Source of the DNA: Nissabacter sp. SGAir0207 | GTDB lineage: Bacteria > Pseudomonadota > Gammaproteobacteria > Enterobacterales > Enterobacteriaceae | Direction of reading: 5' to 3' | Assembly: GCF_005491205.1 (NCBI RefSeq) | Contig: NZ_CP028035.1 | Coordinates: 1,488,001-1,552,000 of the forward strand | DNA: 64,000 nt | Translations under genes and position numbers: made by a program | The notes under the pieces: model-generated | Seen by the model: the letters and a program-made list of their open reading frames with translations, nothing else | Databases searched by the model: none | What the model was told of the DNA's origin: nothing | Shown here: in pieces, positions 19,916 to 30,378 of the stretch | Layout: each line of letters opens with the position of its first letter | Position numbering within the stretch: position 1 is the stretch's first letter

Positions 19916-21292
19916 ATGCCTACTTCATTGTCATGCTTTAAAGCCTACGATATTCGCGGCCAGTTGGGTGAAGAGCTCAACGAGGATATTGCTTATCGCA
20001 TCGGGCGTGCCTATGGGGAGTACCTGAAGCCGGAAACCATCGTGGTCGGCGGCGACGTGCGCCTGACCAGCGAAGGACTGAAACTGGCGCTGGCCAAGGG
20101 GCTGCAGGATGCTGGCACCCATGTGATCGATATCGGCCTGAGCGGCACCGAAGAGATCTACTTCGCCACCTTCCACCTCGGTATTGATGGCGGCATTGAA
20201 GTCACCGCCAGCCACAACCCGATGAACTACAACGGCATGAAGCTGGTGCGTGAAAACGCCAAGCCGATCAGCGGCGACACCGGCCTGCGCGACGTGCAGC
20301 GTCTGGCAGAAGCCAATGACTTCGCGCCGGTCGACCCGGCCAAGCGCGGCAGCTACAAGCAGATCTCCATGTTGGAAGAGTACACCGACCACCTGCTGGG
20401 CTACGTGAACCTGAAAAACTTCACCACCCCGCTGAAGCTGGTGCTGAACTCCGGCAACGGCGCGGCTGGCCACGTGGTAGACGCCATCGAGGCGCGCTTC
20501 AAGGCGCAGGGCGTGCCGGTAGAGTTCATCAAGGTGCACCACCAGCCGGACGGCAACTTCCCGAACGGTATCCCTAACCCGCTGCTGCCAGAGTGCCGCG
20601 CCGACACCACCGCCGCGGTGCTGGAGCACAACGCCGACATGGGCATCGCCTTTGACGGTGACTTCGACCGCTGCTTCCTGTTCGACGAGAAGGGCCGCTT
20701 CATCGAGGGCTACTACATCGTTGGCCTGCTGGCACAGGCGTTCCTCGAGAAGCAACCGGGCGCCAAGATCATCCATGACCCGCGCCTGAGCTGGAACACC
20801 ATCGACATCGTGACCCAGGCGGGTGGCGAGCCGGTGATGTCCAAGACTGGCCATGCCTTCATCAAGGAGCGCATGCGCAAAGAGGACGCCATCTACGGCG
20901 GCGAGATGAGCGCGCACCACTACTTCCGTGACTTCGCCTACTGCGACAGCGGCATGATCCCGTGGTTGCTGGTGGCCGAGCTGCTCTGCCTGAAGAACAA
21001 ATCCCTGGGCGAGCTGGTCTCTGACCGCATGGAAGCCTACCCGGCCTCCGGCGAGATCAACAGCGTGATTGCCAACCCGAAAGAGGCGATTGCCCGCGTC
21101 TACGATCACTTCGCGCCTGAAGCGCTGAACATCGATCAGACCGACGGCATCAGCCTGGAGTTCGCCGAGTGGCGCTTCAACCTGCGTAGCTCCAACACCG
21201 AGCCGGTGGTTCGCCTGAACGTCGAGTCTCGCCAGAATACCGCGCTGATGAACGCCAAAACCGAAGAGATTTTAACACTGTTACGGGATTGA
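19916..21292 (+). CDS. manB: Phosphomannomutase
   Basis: 458 residues from the ATG at 19916, best spaced from AAGGA at 19904; earlier in-frame ATGs lack good spacing. It interconverts mannose-6-phosphate and mannose-1-phosphate for ManC. Alpha-D-phosphohexomutase marks are present: [11 protein letters not shown], active-site phosphoserine loop [11 protein letters not shown], metal loop DGDFDRC, sugar-recognition GEMSAHHYF and phosphate-binding [11 protein letters not shown]. No gmd or fcl follows, so mannose itself, not fucose, is the likely product sugar. Confidence 0.96.
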   Translation: MPTSLSCFKAYDIRGQLGEELNEDIAYRIGRAYGEYLKPETIVVGGDVRLTSEGLKLALAKGLQDAGTHVIDIGLSGTEEIYFATFHLGIDGGIEVTASHNPMNYNGMKLVRENAKPISGDTGLRDVQRLAEANDFAPVDPAKRGSYKQISMLEEYTDHLLGYVNLKNFTTPLKLVLNSGNGAAGHVVDAIEARFKAQGVPVEFIKVHHQPDGNFPNGIPNPLLPECRADTTAAVLEHNADMGIAFDGDFDRCFLFDEKGRFIEGYYIVGLLAQAFLEKQPGAKIIHDPRLSWNTIDIVTQAGGEPVMSKTGHAFIKERMRKEDAIYGGEMSAHHYFRDFAYCDSGMIPWLLVAELLCLKNKSLGELVSDRMEAYPASGEINSVIANPKEAIARVYDHFAPEALNIDQTDGISLEFAEWRFNLRSSNTEPVVRLNVESRQNTALMNAKTEEILTLLRD

Positions 21293-21306
21293 TTTACTTG
21301 GCGTGG

Positions 21307-21330
21307 CCGGGCGGTATCGCTGCCGCCCGG
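21307..21330 (+). repeat. Intercistronic hairpin between manB and wbaP
   Basis: CCGGGCGG and CCGCCCGG form a perfect 8-bp GC stem with an 8-base loop and no T-run, 15 bases after the manB stop. A role in mRNA stability is possible. Confidence 0.5.
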
Positions 21331-21374
21331 TCATACCCGCCCAGGCAAGTATGAATATATAAGAAGAGTCAACT

Positions 21375-22808
21375 ATGCGCGTTTATAATGTTAATTTGAG
21401 TGGCTTTTTCGTTAAGCTGTCACTGGCAATATCCGACTTTCTGTTCTTCAACCTATCGCTCTACTTCTCCATTGCGGTACTGCGTCACATGACGGATGAC
21501 GTTTACCAGTACATTCCGCGCCATGAAATGACGTCATTCTACTTTGCGCATCTGCTGCTCTCCCTGCTGGCCGTTGTTTGGTTCTGGGTGCGTTTGCGCC
21601 ACTACACATACCGCAAGCCGTTTTGGTTTGAACTGAAAGAGACACTGCGCACGCTGCTGATTTTCGCCATCATCGCGCTGGCGACGGCCGGTTTCTCAAA
21701 ATGGGAATTGTCCCGTTACTTCTGGCTGCTGACTTGGGTCACTATCCTGATCACCGTGCCGCTGGCGCGCTCCATCGTGAAGCGCCTGCTGAACAAGATG
21801 GGTTACTGGCGCAAGCAGACGGTGATCATCGGCAACCAGAAAAACGCCCGTGAGGCCTTTGTGGCCCTGCAGAGCGAAGAGGTGCTGGGCTTTGACGTGG
21901 TGGCCTTCTATGCCGTAACCCCGTGCGATGAGACGGAGCTGTTTGGCAAGCCGGTGATTCAGGACGAGCGCACGCTGTGGGATCTGACCAACACCGAGGA
22001 TACCCAGTTCATCGTGGCGGTAGAGTTCGAGGAGCATTCGCTACGCGACTACTGGCTGAAGAACCTGGCGAAACACCACTGCCGTTCGGTCTCCGTGATC
22101 CCGACACTGCGTGGCGTACCGCTTTACGGCACCGACATGTCATTCATCTTCAGCCATGAAGTGATGATTTTGCGGGTCAGCAACAATTTGGCGAAGCGCA
22201 CCTCACGTATGATCAAGCGTGCCTTCGACATCTTCGGCTCGCTGGTGATTATGCTGCTGCTGGCGCCGGTGCTGTTCATCCTGATGTACCTGGTGTCGAA
22301 AGATGGCGGCCCGTCGATCTACGGCCATGAGCGCGTCGGCCTCGACGGCAAGAAGTTCAAGTGCCTGAAGTTCCGCTCGATGGTTACCAATTCGCAAGAG
22401 GTATTGCAGCACCTGCTGGAGACCGATGCAGAGGCGCGTGCCGAGTGGGACAAGGACTTCAAGCTGAAGAACGACCCGCGCATCACCAAGGTGGGCAAAT
22501 TCATCCGCCGTACTAGCCTGGATGAGCTGCCGCAGCTGTGGAACGTGTTCCGTGGCGAGATGAGTCTGGTTGGCCCGCGCCCGATTATCGAGAAAGAGCT
22601 GGAGCGCTACGCCGGTGAGGTGGACTACTACCTGATGGCGAAACCGGGCATGACCGGCCTGTGGCAGGTCAGTGGCCGTAACGATGTCGATTATGACACC
22701 CGCGTCTATTTTGATGCGTGGTACGTGAAGAACTGGTCCCTGTGGAACGATATTGCCATTCTGTTCAAGACGGTAAATGTGGTGCTTAAGCGCGATGGTG
22801 CATATTAA
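21375..22808 (+). CDS. wbaP: Undecaprenyl-phosphate hexose-1-phosphate transferase, WbaP-type
   Basis: 477 residues, the length of WbaP/AmsG (476). Four N-terminal helices, a CoA-binding-like cytoplasmic domain ([14 protein letters not shown]), a fifth membrane segment near 285-300, then the catalytic bacterial sugar-transferase domain: [24 protein letters not shown] and MSLVGPRP, ending VVLKRDGAY. It transfers galactose-1-phosphate (or glucose-1-phosphate in WcaJ relatives) to undecaprenyl phosphate, starting the repeat unit. Length and the C-terminal segment favour galactose, in line with galE in the locus. Confidence 0.92.
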   Translation: MRVYNVNLSGFFVKLSLAISDFLFFNLSLYFSIAVLRHMTDDVYQYIPRHEMTSFYFAHLLLSLLAVVWFWVRLRHYTYRKPFWFELKETLRTLLIFAIIALATAGFSKWELSRYFWLLTWVTILITVPLARSIVKRLLNKMGYWRKQTVIIGNQKNAREAFVALQSEEVLGFDVVAFYAVTPCDETELFGKPVIQDERTLWDLTNTEDTQFIVAVEFEEHSLRDYWLKNLAKHHCRSVSVIPTLRGVPLYGTDMSFIFSHEVMILRVSNNLAKRTSRMIKRAFDIFGSLVIMLLLAPVLFILMYLVSKDGGPSIYGHERVGLDGKKFKCLKFRSMVTNSQEVLQHLLETDAEARAEWDKDFKLKNDPRITKVGKFIRRTSLDELPQLWNVFRGEMSLVGPRPIIEKELERYAGEVDYYLMAKPGMTGLWQVSGRNDVDYDTRVYFDAWYVKNWSLWNDIAILFKTVNVVLKRDGAY

Positions 22809-22881
22809 GAAATCAACTATTCTTAATGATCGTCAACATATAACCAACAGTGAATACCTATACGAAAGGGAAGAAAAACCT

Positions 22882-23775
22882 ATGGCGAATTTGAAAGCGG
22901 TAATACCTGTAGCTGGGCTGGGGACACGTATGTTGCCTGCCACCAAGGCGATCCCAAAAGAGATGCTGCCGGTGGTCGACAAGCCCCTGATCCAATATAT
23001 CGTGAATGAGTGCGTCGCCGCAGGGATCAAGGAGATCGTGCTGGTGAGCCACTCCTCCAAAAATGCCATTGAGAACCACTTCGACACCTCTTTCGAACTG
23101 GAAGCCGTGCTGGAGTCCCGCGTTAAGCGCCAGCTGCTGAAGGAAGTACAGGGCATCTGCCCGCCAGACGTCACCATCATGCAGGTGCGTCAGGGTCAGG
23201 CCAAGGGCCTGGGCCACGCGGTGCTGTGCGCCCAGCCGATGGTCGGCGACTCGCCGTTCATCGTGCTGCTGCCGGACGTGCTGCTGGATGACTCCACCGC
23301 CGACCTGCGCCGCGAAAACCTGGCAGCAATGGTCAAGCGCTTTGAAGAGACCGGCCACAGCCAAATCATGGTGGAGCCGGTGCCGGAGAAAGATGTCTCC
23401 AAGTATGGCGTGGCGGACTGCAACGGCGTCGACATCGCGCCCGGCGAAAGCACCGTGATGACCGCCGTGGTTGAGAAGCCAGCGCAAGAGGACGCCCCGT
23501 CCAACCTGGCAGTGGTGGGCCGCTATGTGCTGTCGAAAGATATCTGGCCGATCCTGGAGAAGACCCCGCCGGGTGCCGGTGATGAGATCCAGCTGACCGA
23601 CGCCATCGCCCTGCTGATGAAGCAGCAGCCGGTGGAAGCCTTCCACATGAGCGGCAAGTCCCACGACTGCGGCGACAAGCTGGGCTACATGAAAGCCTTT
23701 GTCACCTATGGCGTGCGCCATGACACCGAAGGCAAAAAGTTCGCTGAGTGGCTGAAAACGCTGGCTAACGCCTGA
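22882..23775 (+). CDS. galU: UTP-glucose-1-phosphate uridylyltransferase, operon-borne GalU paralogue
   Basis: 297 residues from the ATG at 22882; GAAAGGGAAG serves as ribosome site. [17 protein letters not shown] keeps the Thr of active GalU, and [11 protein letters not shown] matches GalU, not GalF. It makes UDP-glucose from glucose-1-phosphate and UTP. A second GalU lies at 31.7 kb and GalF is directly downstream, so this looks like a locus-dedicated copy that boosts UDP-glucose for the polymer. Confidence 0.92.
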   Translation: MANLKAVIPVAGLGTRMLPATKAIPKEMLPVVDKPLIQYIVNECVAAGIKEIVLVSHSSKNAIENHFDTSFELEAVLESRVKRQLLKEVQGICPPDVTIMQVRQGQAKGLGHAVLCAQPMVGDSPFIVLLPDVLLDDSTADLRRENLAAMVKRFEETGHSQIMVEPVPEKDVSKYGVADCNGVDIAPGESTVMTAVVEKPAQEDAPSNLAVVGRYVLSKDIWPILEKTPPGAGDEIQLTDAIALLMKQQPVEAFHMSGKSHDCGDKLGYMKAFVTYGVRHDTEGKKFAEWLKTLANA

Positions 23776-23816
23776 TAGCCTGATTCTCTTCAAACCGAGT
23801 GCGAGTGAGGACTTCT

Positions 23817-24722
23817 ATGACGACGTTGAAAGCGGTGATCCCGGTGGCGGGACTGGGTATGCGTATGCTGCCCGCGACCAAGGCGATCCCGAAAGAGATG
23901 CTGCCGATTGTCGATAAGCCAATTATCCAGCACATCATCAATGAGTGTGTGGCGGCGGGCATCAAGGACATCATTCTGGTTACCCACTCCTCCAAGAATG
24001 CGGTGGAGAACCACTTTGATACCTCGTTTGAGCTGGAAGCCATGCTGGAGGCGCGCGTCAAGCGCTCCCTGCTGGAAGAGGTGCAATCCATCTGCCCGAA
24101 GGGTGTGACCATCATGCACATCCGCCAGGGCCAGCCGCGCGGCCTCGGCCATGCGGTGCTGTGCGCCAAGCCGCTGGTGGGCGGGTCGCCGTTCGTGGTG
24201 ATGCTGCCGGATGTGCTGGTGGACAACCAGCAAGCCGACTACCGCCACGACAACCTGGCGGAGATGGTGCGCCGTTTTGAAGAGAGCGGCGAAAGCCAGG
24301 TGCTGGTCCAGCCCCTGTCCGCCGACGAACTGCCGAACTACTCGGTTATCAGCTGCGAAAACCCGTCGCTGCAGCCGGGCGAGTCCAGCCGCATCACCAA
24401 GATGGTGGAGAAGCCGGAGAACACCGACGGCCTCGACTCCAACCTGGCGGCGGTGGGGCGCTACGTGCTCTCGGCGGACATCTGGCCCTACCTGGAGAAG
24501 ACCGAGCCGGGTGCCTGGGGTCGTATCCAGCTGACCGATGCCATTGACGCGCTGAAAAACCACAGCCCGGTCAATGCGCTGGCACTGAAGGGCACTGCCT
24601 TTAACTGCGGCGAAAAGCTGGGTTACATGCAGGCCTACGTCACCTATGGCCTGCGCCATGACAAACAGGGCGCAGAGTTCAAACAGTGGCTGGCTGAGTT
24701 TCAACAGCAAGCCAACGCCTGA
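23817..24722 (+). CDS. galF: GalF, GalU-related regulatory uridylyltransferase homologue
   Basis: 301 residues. The signature loop reads [11 protein letters not shown] (Met where GalU has Thr), and [12 protein letters not shown] replaces the GalU AGDEIQ segment; both are diagnostic of GalF. E. coli GalF is a weakly active or non-catalytic homologue thought to modulate GalU. It is the last gene of the wza operon, before two terminators. In E. coli galF likewise sits at the border of colanic-acid and O-antigen genes. Confidence 0.93.
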   Translation: MTTLKAVIPVAGLGMRMLPATKAIPKEMLPIVDKPIIQHIINECVAAGIKDIILVTHSSKNAVENHFDTSFELEAMLEARVKRSLLEEVQSICPKGVTIMHIRQGQPRGLGHAVLCAKPLVGGSPFVVMLPDVLVDNQQADYRHDNLAEMVRRFEESGESQVLVQPLSADELPNYSVISCENPSLQPGESSRITKMVEKPENTDGLDSNLAAVGRYVLSADIWPYLEKTEPGAWGRIQLTDAIDALKNHSPVNALALKGTAFNCGEKLGYMQAYVTYGLRHDKQGAEFKQWLAEFQQQANA

Positions 24723-24743
24723 TCTCCCGATCTTCGCAATGCC

Positions 24744-24842
24744 ACAGGCCGCCCACAGGCGGCCTGTTCTTTGCCCCTTTATCTCCTTTTCCGTATGACA
24801 GGCTACATGGGCTGCCGTGGCAATCGGCGGGCCTGTCTTTTT
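24744..24842 (+). terminator. Tandem Rho-independent terminators after galF
   Basis: The first is a perfect 10-bp stem ACAGGCCGCC/GGCGGCCTGT (24744-24767) followed by TCTTT. The second has GACAGGC (24797-24803) pairing with GCCTGTC (24831-24837) followed by T5. Together they should end the wza-galF transcript unless RfaH allows read-through. Confidence 0.8.
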
Positions 24843-24879
24843 CTGCGCTCTGTTTCCAGGTTTCTGACATGAGGTTCTG

Positions 24880-26805
24880 ATGCGACTGCTTAAAAATTTG
24901 ACGGACAAAACCAAAAATACCATTAATACCTCCCGCCGCTCGGCACTGACCAAAGTGCTGGTGGGAACACCTCTGGTCGCATTACTCAGCCTTGAAAAAT
25001 CCCAGGCGGCACCGGCTGCGCCCGCCCTCCCGGCCCCGACCGGCAACGACATGACCGGCCCGGAGCTGCGCCGCCTGATGCGCGCCAGCGATGGCCTGAA
25101 GGCGATTGGCCGCTGCTCCAACATCCCGATGCTGCGCACCATTGAGCCAACCATCATCGGCCAGAAAATTGATGTCGCCAGCTACCATCCCGGCTGGTCA
25201 GATATCGCCAACGGCGCAATCGGTGGCGGGGAGTTCTGGTATGACGCCGCCGACACCCAGTCCGTGGATGATGGCGGCAGCGTGATTGTCACGCAGGGCG
25301 GCAAGCGCTGGAAGCGCATCACCGACCAGCTGCTGCCCAGCCACTTTGGCTGTATGCCCGGCGGCAAGGAGGATGTCACCGAGAATATGCGCCGCTACAT
25401 CAAGGCCTGCCGGGGTGGGGTGGTCAACTTTAACAACGGGCCGTGGCGCATCAGCAGCACCATCGACCTGACCGACGTCGCCAAGATCATCAGCGACAGC
25501 ACCGGCCGCTTCATCGTCGATGCCGAGCGGTTCCGCGGTGACTGGGCCATCCAGCTCGGCAAGCCTAACCAGAAGGCGGGCCGTGGCCGTTGCGGCAGCA
25601 TCTCGCTGGAGGGGATTTTGATGGCCCGCGCCACCAGCCGCAGCCAGAAGCTGAACGGTATCTACATGAAGGGGAGCTGGCTGAACATCGGCCATGTGCG
25701 CGCCGAGAACTTCAACGGCATCGGCATCTACCAGGATTCGGTGTGGGACTCCACCACCCAGCGCCTCTCGGCGGAGTTGTGCGGCAACATCGTCACCCCG
25801 CAGATCAAGCTGGGCAGCAACGGTGACACCCACAACGCCTCGCACATCGTCAGCATCCAGAGTGAACAGGCCTACCACTACTCACTGCATATCGACGTGC
25901 TGCGCGACGTGATTGACAATATCCACGCTGAGCGCACCTATATCCTGACCAATGACGACAACAGCAAGCTGCCGTCCAACCTTAATTACCGCAACGTCTA
26001 TATCCTGCTGGGCAACTCGATCATCAACCACGCGGTGATGGATGCCGCCACCACCAAGACCGCGCCTGACGGCCAGCCGGTCACCAGCCAGAAGCTCTCC
26101 ATCAACCTGAATGTGGACTATGGCGCGGTCAACACCCTGAATGCGCGCGGCGGCATTATCTGTACCAACTTTGGCCACCTCTCCACCTTTGACGTGGTGG
26201 CCTGTGATGCGTGGTACTTCTCCGATCCGGCGCAAAAGCTGTCAATCTCCGATCTGCGGGCGCGCCGGGTGGTGGCCTCGTCCGATATTCAGTTCAGTAA
26301 CTGCGTAATTTCAGAGGAATTCGAATTACGCTTTAACGCAAAAAATGTGACCATGAGCTCAGTTGATGTCGGTTTGATTAATTTCACTGCGCAGTATCAG
26401 GGTGATATTCATCTGTCCCGCTGCAACATCAACACCATCAAGGCGCTTGGCAGGCCGAAGCCGGGATTTGCCGTCACGGTGTTCCGGGACTGCCGCATTG
26501 AGGCGTTGCAGGGGGCAGAAGGGTCGCGGGCCAGATTCTATGGCGGCTACATCAATACCGTTAACCTGGCCTCCGGCAGCGGCGTGGAGCTTTACGATCT
26601 CAACTGCGCCAGCTTTGGCTATCAGGGCGACGCGGAGTTCATTACGCAGGGCGTCAGGGCGGAGAAGGTAAACAATTGGGCACATCCGCAGAAGATGACC
26701 TTCCCCGCAGGCACCACCACCAGTGTATTGGGCGAGATCCAGCCCGGCCAGCCATTCCGCTATGTCAACGTGGATGGCAAAACCGGTTGGCGAGGTGAGA
26801 AGTGA
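24880..26805 (+). CDS. Tat-exported beta-helix protein, tailspike/WcaM-like, of unknown function
   Basis: 641 residues. The N-terminus has a twin-arginine signal: SRRSALTK at 18-25, hydrophobic VLVGTPLVALLSL, then a likely cleavage near SQA-AP (43). Residues about 100-150 (WSDIANGAIGGGEFWYD, SVDDGGSVIV, GGKRWKRI) resemble the connector found before phage tailspike and pectate-lyase-like helices. The remainder is rich in short beta-repeat patterns such as FSNCVISEEFELRF and DIHLSRCNINTIKA, as in a right-handed beta-helix. E. coli WcaM, also Tat-exported and beta-helical, occupies a similar place near wzxC and galF. Periplasmic polysaccharide binding or cleavage is inferred, not shown. Confidence 0.75.
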   Translation: MRLLKNLTDKTKNTINTSRRSALTKVLVGTPLVALLSLEKSQAAPAAPALPAPTGNDMTGPELRRLMRASDGLKAIGRCSNIPMLRTIEPTIIGQKIDVASYHPGWSDIANGAIGGGEFWYDAADTQSVDDGGSVIVTQGGKRWKRITDQLLPSHFGCMPGGKEDVTENMRRYIKACRGGVVNFNNGPWRISSTIDLTDVAKIISDSTGRFIVDAERFRGDWAIQLGKPNQKAGRGRCGSISLEGILMARATSRSQKLNGIYMKGSWLNIGHVRAENFNGIGIYQDSVWDSTTQRLSAELCGNIVTPQIKLGSNGDTHNASHIVSIQSEQAYHYSLHIDVLRDVIDNIHAERTYILTNDDNSKLPSNLNYRNVYILLGNSIINHAVMDAATTKTAPDGQPVTSQKLSINLNVDYGAVNTLNARGGIICTNFGHLSTFDVVACDAWYFSDPAQKLSISDLRARRVVASSDIQFSNCVISEEFELRFNAKNVTMSSVDVGLINFTAQYQGDIHLSRCNINTIKALGRPKPGFAVTVFRDCRIEALQGAEGSRARFYGGYINTVNLASGSGVELYDLNCASFGYQGDAEFITQGVRAEKVNNWAHPQKMTFPAGTTTSVLGEIQPGQPFRYVNVDGKTGWRGEK

Positions 26806-26925
26806 TCGCCTGCGTGCAATGACTTGCAGGTCGAACAAACAAACACGGCACCGGCGGGTGGGAGAGCCCCCGGCGCCCTGTAGGGATGGGAACATTATGA
26901 CCTTTTGGCAAGCGGAAACAACACT

Positions 26926-28407
26926 ATGAGCTTACGCGAGAAGACCGTGAAAGGGGCCAAATGGTCCGCCATGTCGACATTTATCGTCATTGGCCTGAGT
27001 TTTTTACAGATGACCCTGCTGGCGCGCATGATTGACAGCCATGAGTTCGGGCTGTTGACCATCGCGATGGTGGTGATTGCGTTGGCTGATACCATTTCAG
27101 ACTTCGGCATCTCCAACTCCATTATCCAGAAGAAGGACATCACCGAAATACAGCTGACCACGCTCTATTGGTTGAACGTGTGCATCGGCATCACCGTCAG
27201 CGTGCTGACCTTCAGCCTCAGTGGCACCATTGCTGACGCACTGCACTCACCGGGACTGGAAACGCTGGTCAAGGTGCTGGCGCTGGCCTTCCTGGTGATC
27301 CCTCATGGGCAGCAGTTCCGCGCGTTGATGCAGAAGGAGCTGGAGTTCAACACCATTGGCAAGGTGGAGTCCTTCTGTTCGCTGGTCGGCTTTGTCAGCA
27401 CCCTGACCGTGGCCCACTTTTACCCCTTTGCGATGGCAGCCATTGTTGGTTATCTGATTAATGCCTGCGTACGCACTTTCTCATTTGCCTACTTGGGACG
27501 TAACATTTACCGGCCAAGCTTTAAGTTCTCCCTGCCTACGGTTAAGGACAACATCAAGTTTGGTGCCTTCTTGACCGCAGACAGCTTGGTGAACTTCATC
27601 AATACCAATATTTCCACCGCGGTATTGGCACGTACGCTGGGGGCAGTGGTGACCGGTGGCTACAACCTGGCCTACAACGTGGCGGTCATGCCACCGACCC
27701 GCCTGAACCCGATCATTACCCGCGTGCTCTTTCCAGCCTTTGCCAAGATTCAGGATGACCAAGAGAAGCTGCGGGTGAACTTTTACAAGTTGCTGTCGCT
27801 GGTGGGCATTCTGAACTTCCCTGCGCTGCTGGGGCTGGCAATGGTCTCCGATGAGTTTGTCCGGTTTGCCTTTGGCGAGAAGTGGATTTTCATTATCCCT
27901 ATCCTGCAAGTGTTATGCGTGGTGGGTATCCTCCGCTCCATTGGTAACCCGATTGGCTCGTTGCTGATGGCGAAAGGGCGGATCAACTTAAGTTTCTATT
28001 TCAATGTGTTCAAAATCTTTCTGTTTACCCCGGCGCTCTATTTCGGTGCTAAATGGGGTGGCGGTTTAGGTGTGGCGATTGGCTTCCTCTGCGTGCAGAC
28101 GCTCAATACGCTGCTGAGTTACTTTGTACTGATTAAACCGGTGTTGGGTAAAAGCTACAAAGAGTACGTTAATAGCATTTGGTTGCCGGTTAAATTAACC
28201 ATACCCATGCTTGTAGGGGTGTACGCGCTTGGATTGATTATTCCTGCCAATTTCCCTGTTTTTGTTGTGTTGATCAGCAAGATTGCCTTTGGGGTCATTG
28301 TTTATGGTGTGACGTTGAGCTTCTCTCGTAACGAACTCATTTTTGAAATAAAGCAGCAGCTTTTTAAAAAATCTAAATTTTCCAGATCTGCCACAGGAGT
28401 AAAATAG
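26926..28407 (+). CDS. wzxC: WzxC-type repeat-unit flippase
   Basis: 493 residues from the ATG at 26926 (MSLREKTVKGAKWSA), essentially the length and N-terminus of E. coli WzxC (492). A polysaccharide synthase/MATE-like fold with 12-14 helices. FGLLTIAMVVIALADTISDF, IPHGQQFRALMQKELEFN and NPIITRVLFPAFAKIQDD are strongly WzxC-like. It flips undecaprenyl-linked repeat units to the periplasm. An upstream in-frame start at 26905 is not needed. It is one base from the next gene, as in a tight operon. Confidence 0.94.
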   Translation: MSLREKTVKGAKWSAMSTFIVIGLSFLQMTLLARMIDSHEFGLLTIAMVVIALADTISDFGISNSIIQKKDITEIQLTTLYWLNVCIGITVSVLTFSLSGTIADALHSPGLETLVKVLALAFLVIPHGQQFRALMQKELEFNTIGKVESFCSLVGFVSTLTVAHFYPFAMAAIVGYLINACVRTFSFAYLGRNIYRPSFKFSLPTVKDNIKFGAFLTADSLVNFINTNISTAVLARTLGAVVTGGYNLAYNVAVMPPTRLNPIITRVLFPAFAKIQDDQEKLRVNFYKLLSLVGILNFPALLGLAMVSDEFVRFAFGEKWIFIIPILQVLCVVGILRSIGNPIGSLLMAKGRINLSFYFNVFKIFLFTPALYFGAKWGGGLGVAIGFLCVQTLNTLLSYFVLIKPVLGKSYKEYVNSIWLPVKLTIPMLVGVYALGLIIPANFPVFVVLISKIAFGVIVYGVTLSFSRNELIFEIKQQLFKKSKFSRSATGVK

Positions 28408-28408
28408 T

Positions 28409-29368
28409 ATGCATCATATGCAAGTGCTAAAAAACAATCTAAATGTCATTACTGATGTGGTGCCGAAATCCAGCAAGATTCTTTTTCTTGATGTACCGCT
28501 TCATCTGAACGTTGGCGATCTGCTTATTTTAAAAGGCACGGAACAATTCTTTAAAGAGAACCAGTATCAGGTTGTCGGGCGTTATACCGACAAGTGCAGC
28601 CGGGAATTTGTGGAGAAACACCACGGGAAAATCGACCAGGATACCATTATCGTTTTGCAGGGCGGCGGCAACTTCGGCGACCTTTACCTGCACCATCAGA
28701 TCCTGCGTGAGACCGTGGTAAGATGCTTCCCGAACAACAAAGTGGTGATGCTGCCGCAGACCGCGCACTTCACCTCGTTTGAGAATATGCGCAAATCTGC
28801 GGAGATCATCAGCCAGCATAAAAACCTGACTATCTTCGCCCGTGATATTAACTCCTTTAATCTGTTTAAAGAGAACTTTACGGATAAAGTGATCATGTGC
28901 CCAGATATGGCCCACGCCATGTGGAACATCTGGCCACAGCAGAAGCCGGAAGATATCAAGCGTGAGCAGATGATGATGATCCGCAAAGATATCGAAGGGA
29001 ACACCAAATCCCCGTACGAAAATAACTACCAGAGCGACTATGTTGACTGGGAAGATATCTGTACTGACAACGATCGTCTGTTCTTCCGCGCCATGTGCCG
29101 GGGGGAGAGAATCAATAATAAGGTGCCGGGCCATCTCTTCCCGACCATTAACCTGTGGTATAAGTATACTGACAAGCTGGTTGACCGCGTGAATGATCTG
29201 TTCTTGTCCTACGGTGAGGTGGTCACCTCGCGTATGCATGGGCATATTCTATGCGCACTGTTAGGCGTAAAAACCAAAGTGCTGGATAATTCATATGGTA
29301 AAAACTCTGGTTATTACGAGTCGTGGACGAATAAAGTCCCTAATTGTGATCTAATTCCATTCGAGTAA
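28409..29368 (+). CDS. Polysaccharide pyruvyltransferase
   Basis: 319 residues, similar in length and layout to EpsO/ExoV-type enzymes that add a pyruvate ketal from phosphoenolpyruvate to a sugar. NVGDLLILKGT, VLQGGGNFGDLY, MLPQTAHF and the C-terminal TSRMHGHILCALLG with DNSYGKN are family motifs. It is shorter than WcaK (about 426). Visibly lower GC than its neighbours. Placed directly after the flippase, as wcaK follows wzxC in colanic-acid clusters. Predicted to make the polymer acidic. Confidence 0.9.
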   Translation: MHHMQVLKNNLNVITDVVPKSSKILFLDVPLHLNVGDLLILKGTEQFFKENQYQVVGRYTDKCSREFVEKHHGKIDQDTIIVLQGGGNFGDLYLHHQILRETVVRCFPNNKVVMLPQTAHFTSFENMRKSAEIISQHKNLTIFARDINSFNLFKENFTDKVIMCPDMAHAMWNIWPQQKPEDIKREQMMMIRKDIEGNTKSPYENNYQSDYVDWEDICTDNDRLFFRAMCRGERINNKVPGHLFPTINLWYKYTDKLVDRVNDLFLSYGEVVTSRMHGHILCALLGVKTKVLDNSYGKNSGYYESWTNKVPNCDLIPFE

Positions 29369-29375
29369 TTATCAT

Positions 29376-30356
29376 ATGCCTAGATTGTCAGTCGTTATCC
29401 CGGTATACAACGTCAAGAATTACCTGGAGACCGCAATCGATTCAATCCTCAATCAGACGGTGCTGCCGTCTGAAGTGGTGATTGTTGATGATGGCTCCAC
29501 CGATGGCTCCGGCGAGATGCTGGAGCAGTTGTACGGGCATATTCCCTTTGTACGCATCGTGCATACAGAGAACCGGGGCCTTGGCGAGGCCCGCAACGAA
29601 GGCAACCGCCATGTGACCGGCGACTACATCTACTATTTCGATTCGGATGATGTGGCCGTCCCCACGCTGGTGGAGAGCTTTTACCACTATCTGGAGCAGC
29701 ATCCGGCGCTCGATATCTACTGCTTTTCCGCCGCCTCCTTCTGGGATGTGGTGCCGGAGGATCCCGAGGCCGCCAAAATGCTGCCGCAGTACGATCGCCA
29801 GCTCAACCAGACCTTTGAGAATGGTATCAGCGCCTTCAATATTCTCTCTGAGAACAACACCTTCTACCCCAATGCCTGGCTGTATGTGTTTCGCCGTGGC
29901 CTGATCGTTGACCATGACCTCTGGTTCAAACCCATCATCCATGAGGATGAGGAGTTCACGCCACGTCTGTTCTTCGCCGCCCAGCAGGTGATCTCCTCCA
30001 CGGAGGTACTGTTCCGCCGCCGGGTGCGCATGGGATCCATCATGCAGAGCAACCGCAGCGAAAAGAATGTGATTGGCTATATCGAGAGCATCCATAGCCT
30101 TGAGGGGCTGAAAGCCAACGCCCAAGAGAGCCGGGTGATCAATAACCTCGCCAATCGCATCCTGAACAACATCATCGCCATCTATCGCATTACCAAGGAG
30201 GAGGGGGTGGTGCTGTCGCCGGAGAGCGACCAGCGCTTCTCGGCGCTGCTGGCGCGCAACAGCACGCCGCAGGTCAAGCTGGCGGGTCGTAGCCTGTTTG
30301 CCCTGCGTGTCTATAAATTTGCCCAGCGGCGGGCGAAACAGTTGCTTGGTAGTTAA
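29376..30356 (+). CDS. Glycosyltransferase family 2
   Basis: 326 residues. The GT-A domain has VVIPVYNVKNYLETAIDSIL, VDDGSTDGSGEML and the metal motif YFDSDD, with HEDEEF as a likely catalytic acidic region. It resembles exopolysaccharide GT2 enzymes such as AmsB/AmsE in layout. It starts 7 bases after the pyruvyltransferase, so it may add the sugar that becomes pyruvylated; that is inference. Confidence 0.86.
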   Translation: MPRLSVVIPVYNVKNYLETAIDSILNQTVLPSEVVIVDDGSTDGSGEMLEQLYGHIPFVRIVHTENRGLGEARNEGNRHVTGDYIYYFDSDDVAVPTLVESFYHYLEQHPALDIYCFSAASFWDVVPEDPEAAKMLPQYDRQLNQTFENGISAFNILSENNTFYPNAWLYVFRRGLIVDHDLWFKPIIHEDEEFTPRLFFAAQQVISSTEVLFRRRVRMGSIMQSNRSEKNVIGYIESIHSLEGLKANAQESRVINNLANRILNNIIAIYRITKEEGVVLSPESDQRFSALLARNSTPQVKLAGRSLFALRVYKFAQRRAKQLLGS

Positions 30357-30378
30357 GCGCGCCATAGCGCTACACGTC

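Noticed and set aside
23790..25157. Minus-strand frame spanning galF and the start of the beta-helix gene (455 codons)
   Set aside because: It covers two good plus-strand genes and the terminators between them, and has no recognisable protein features.
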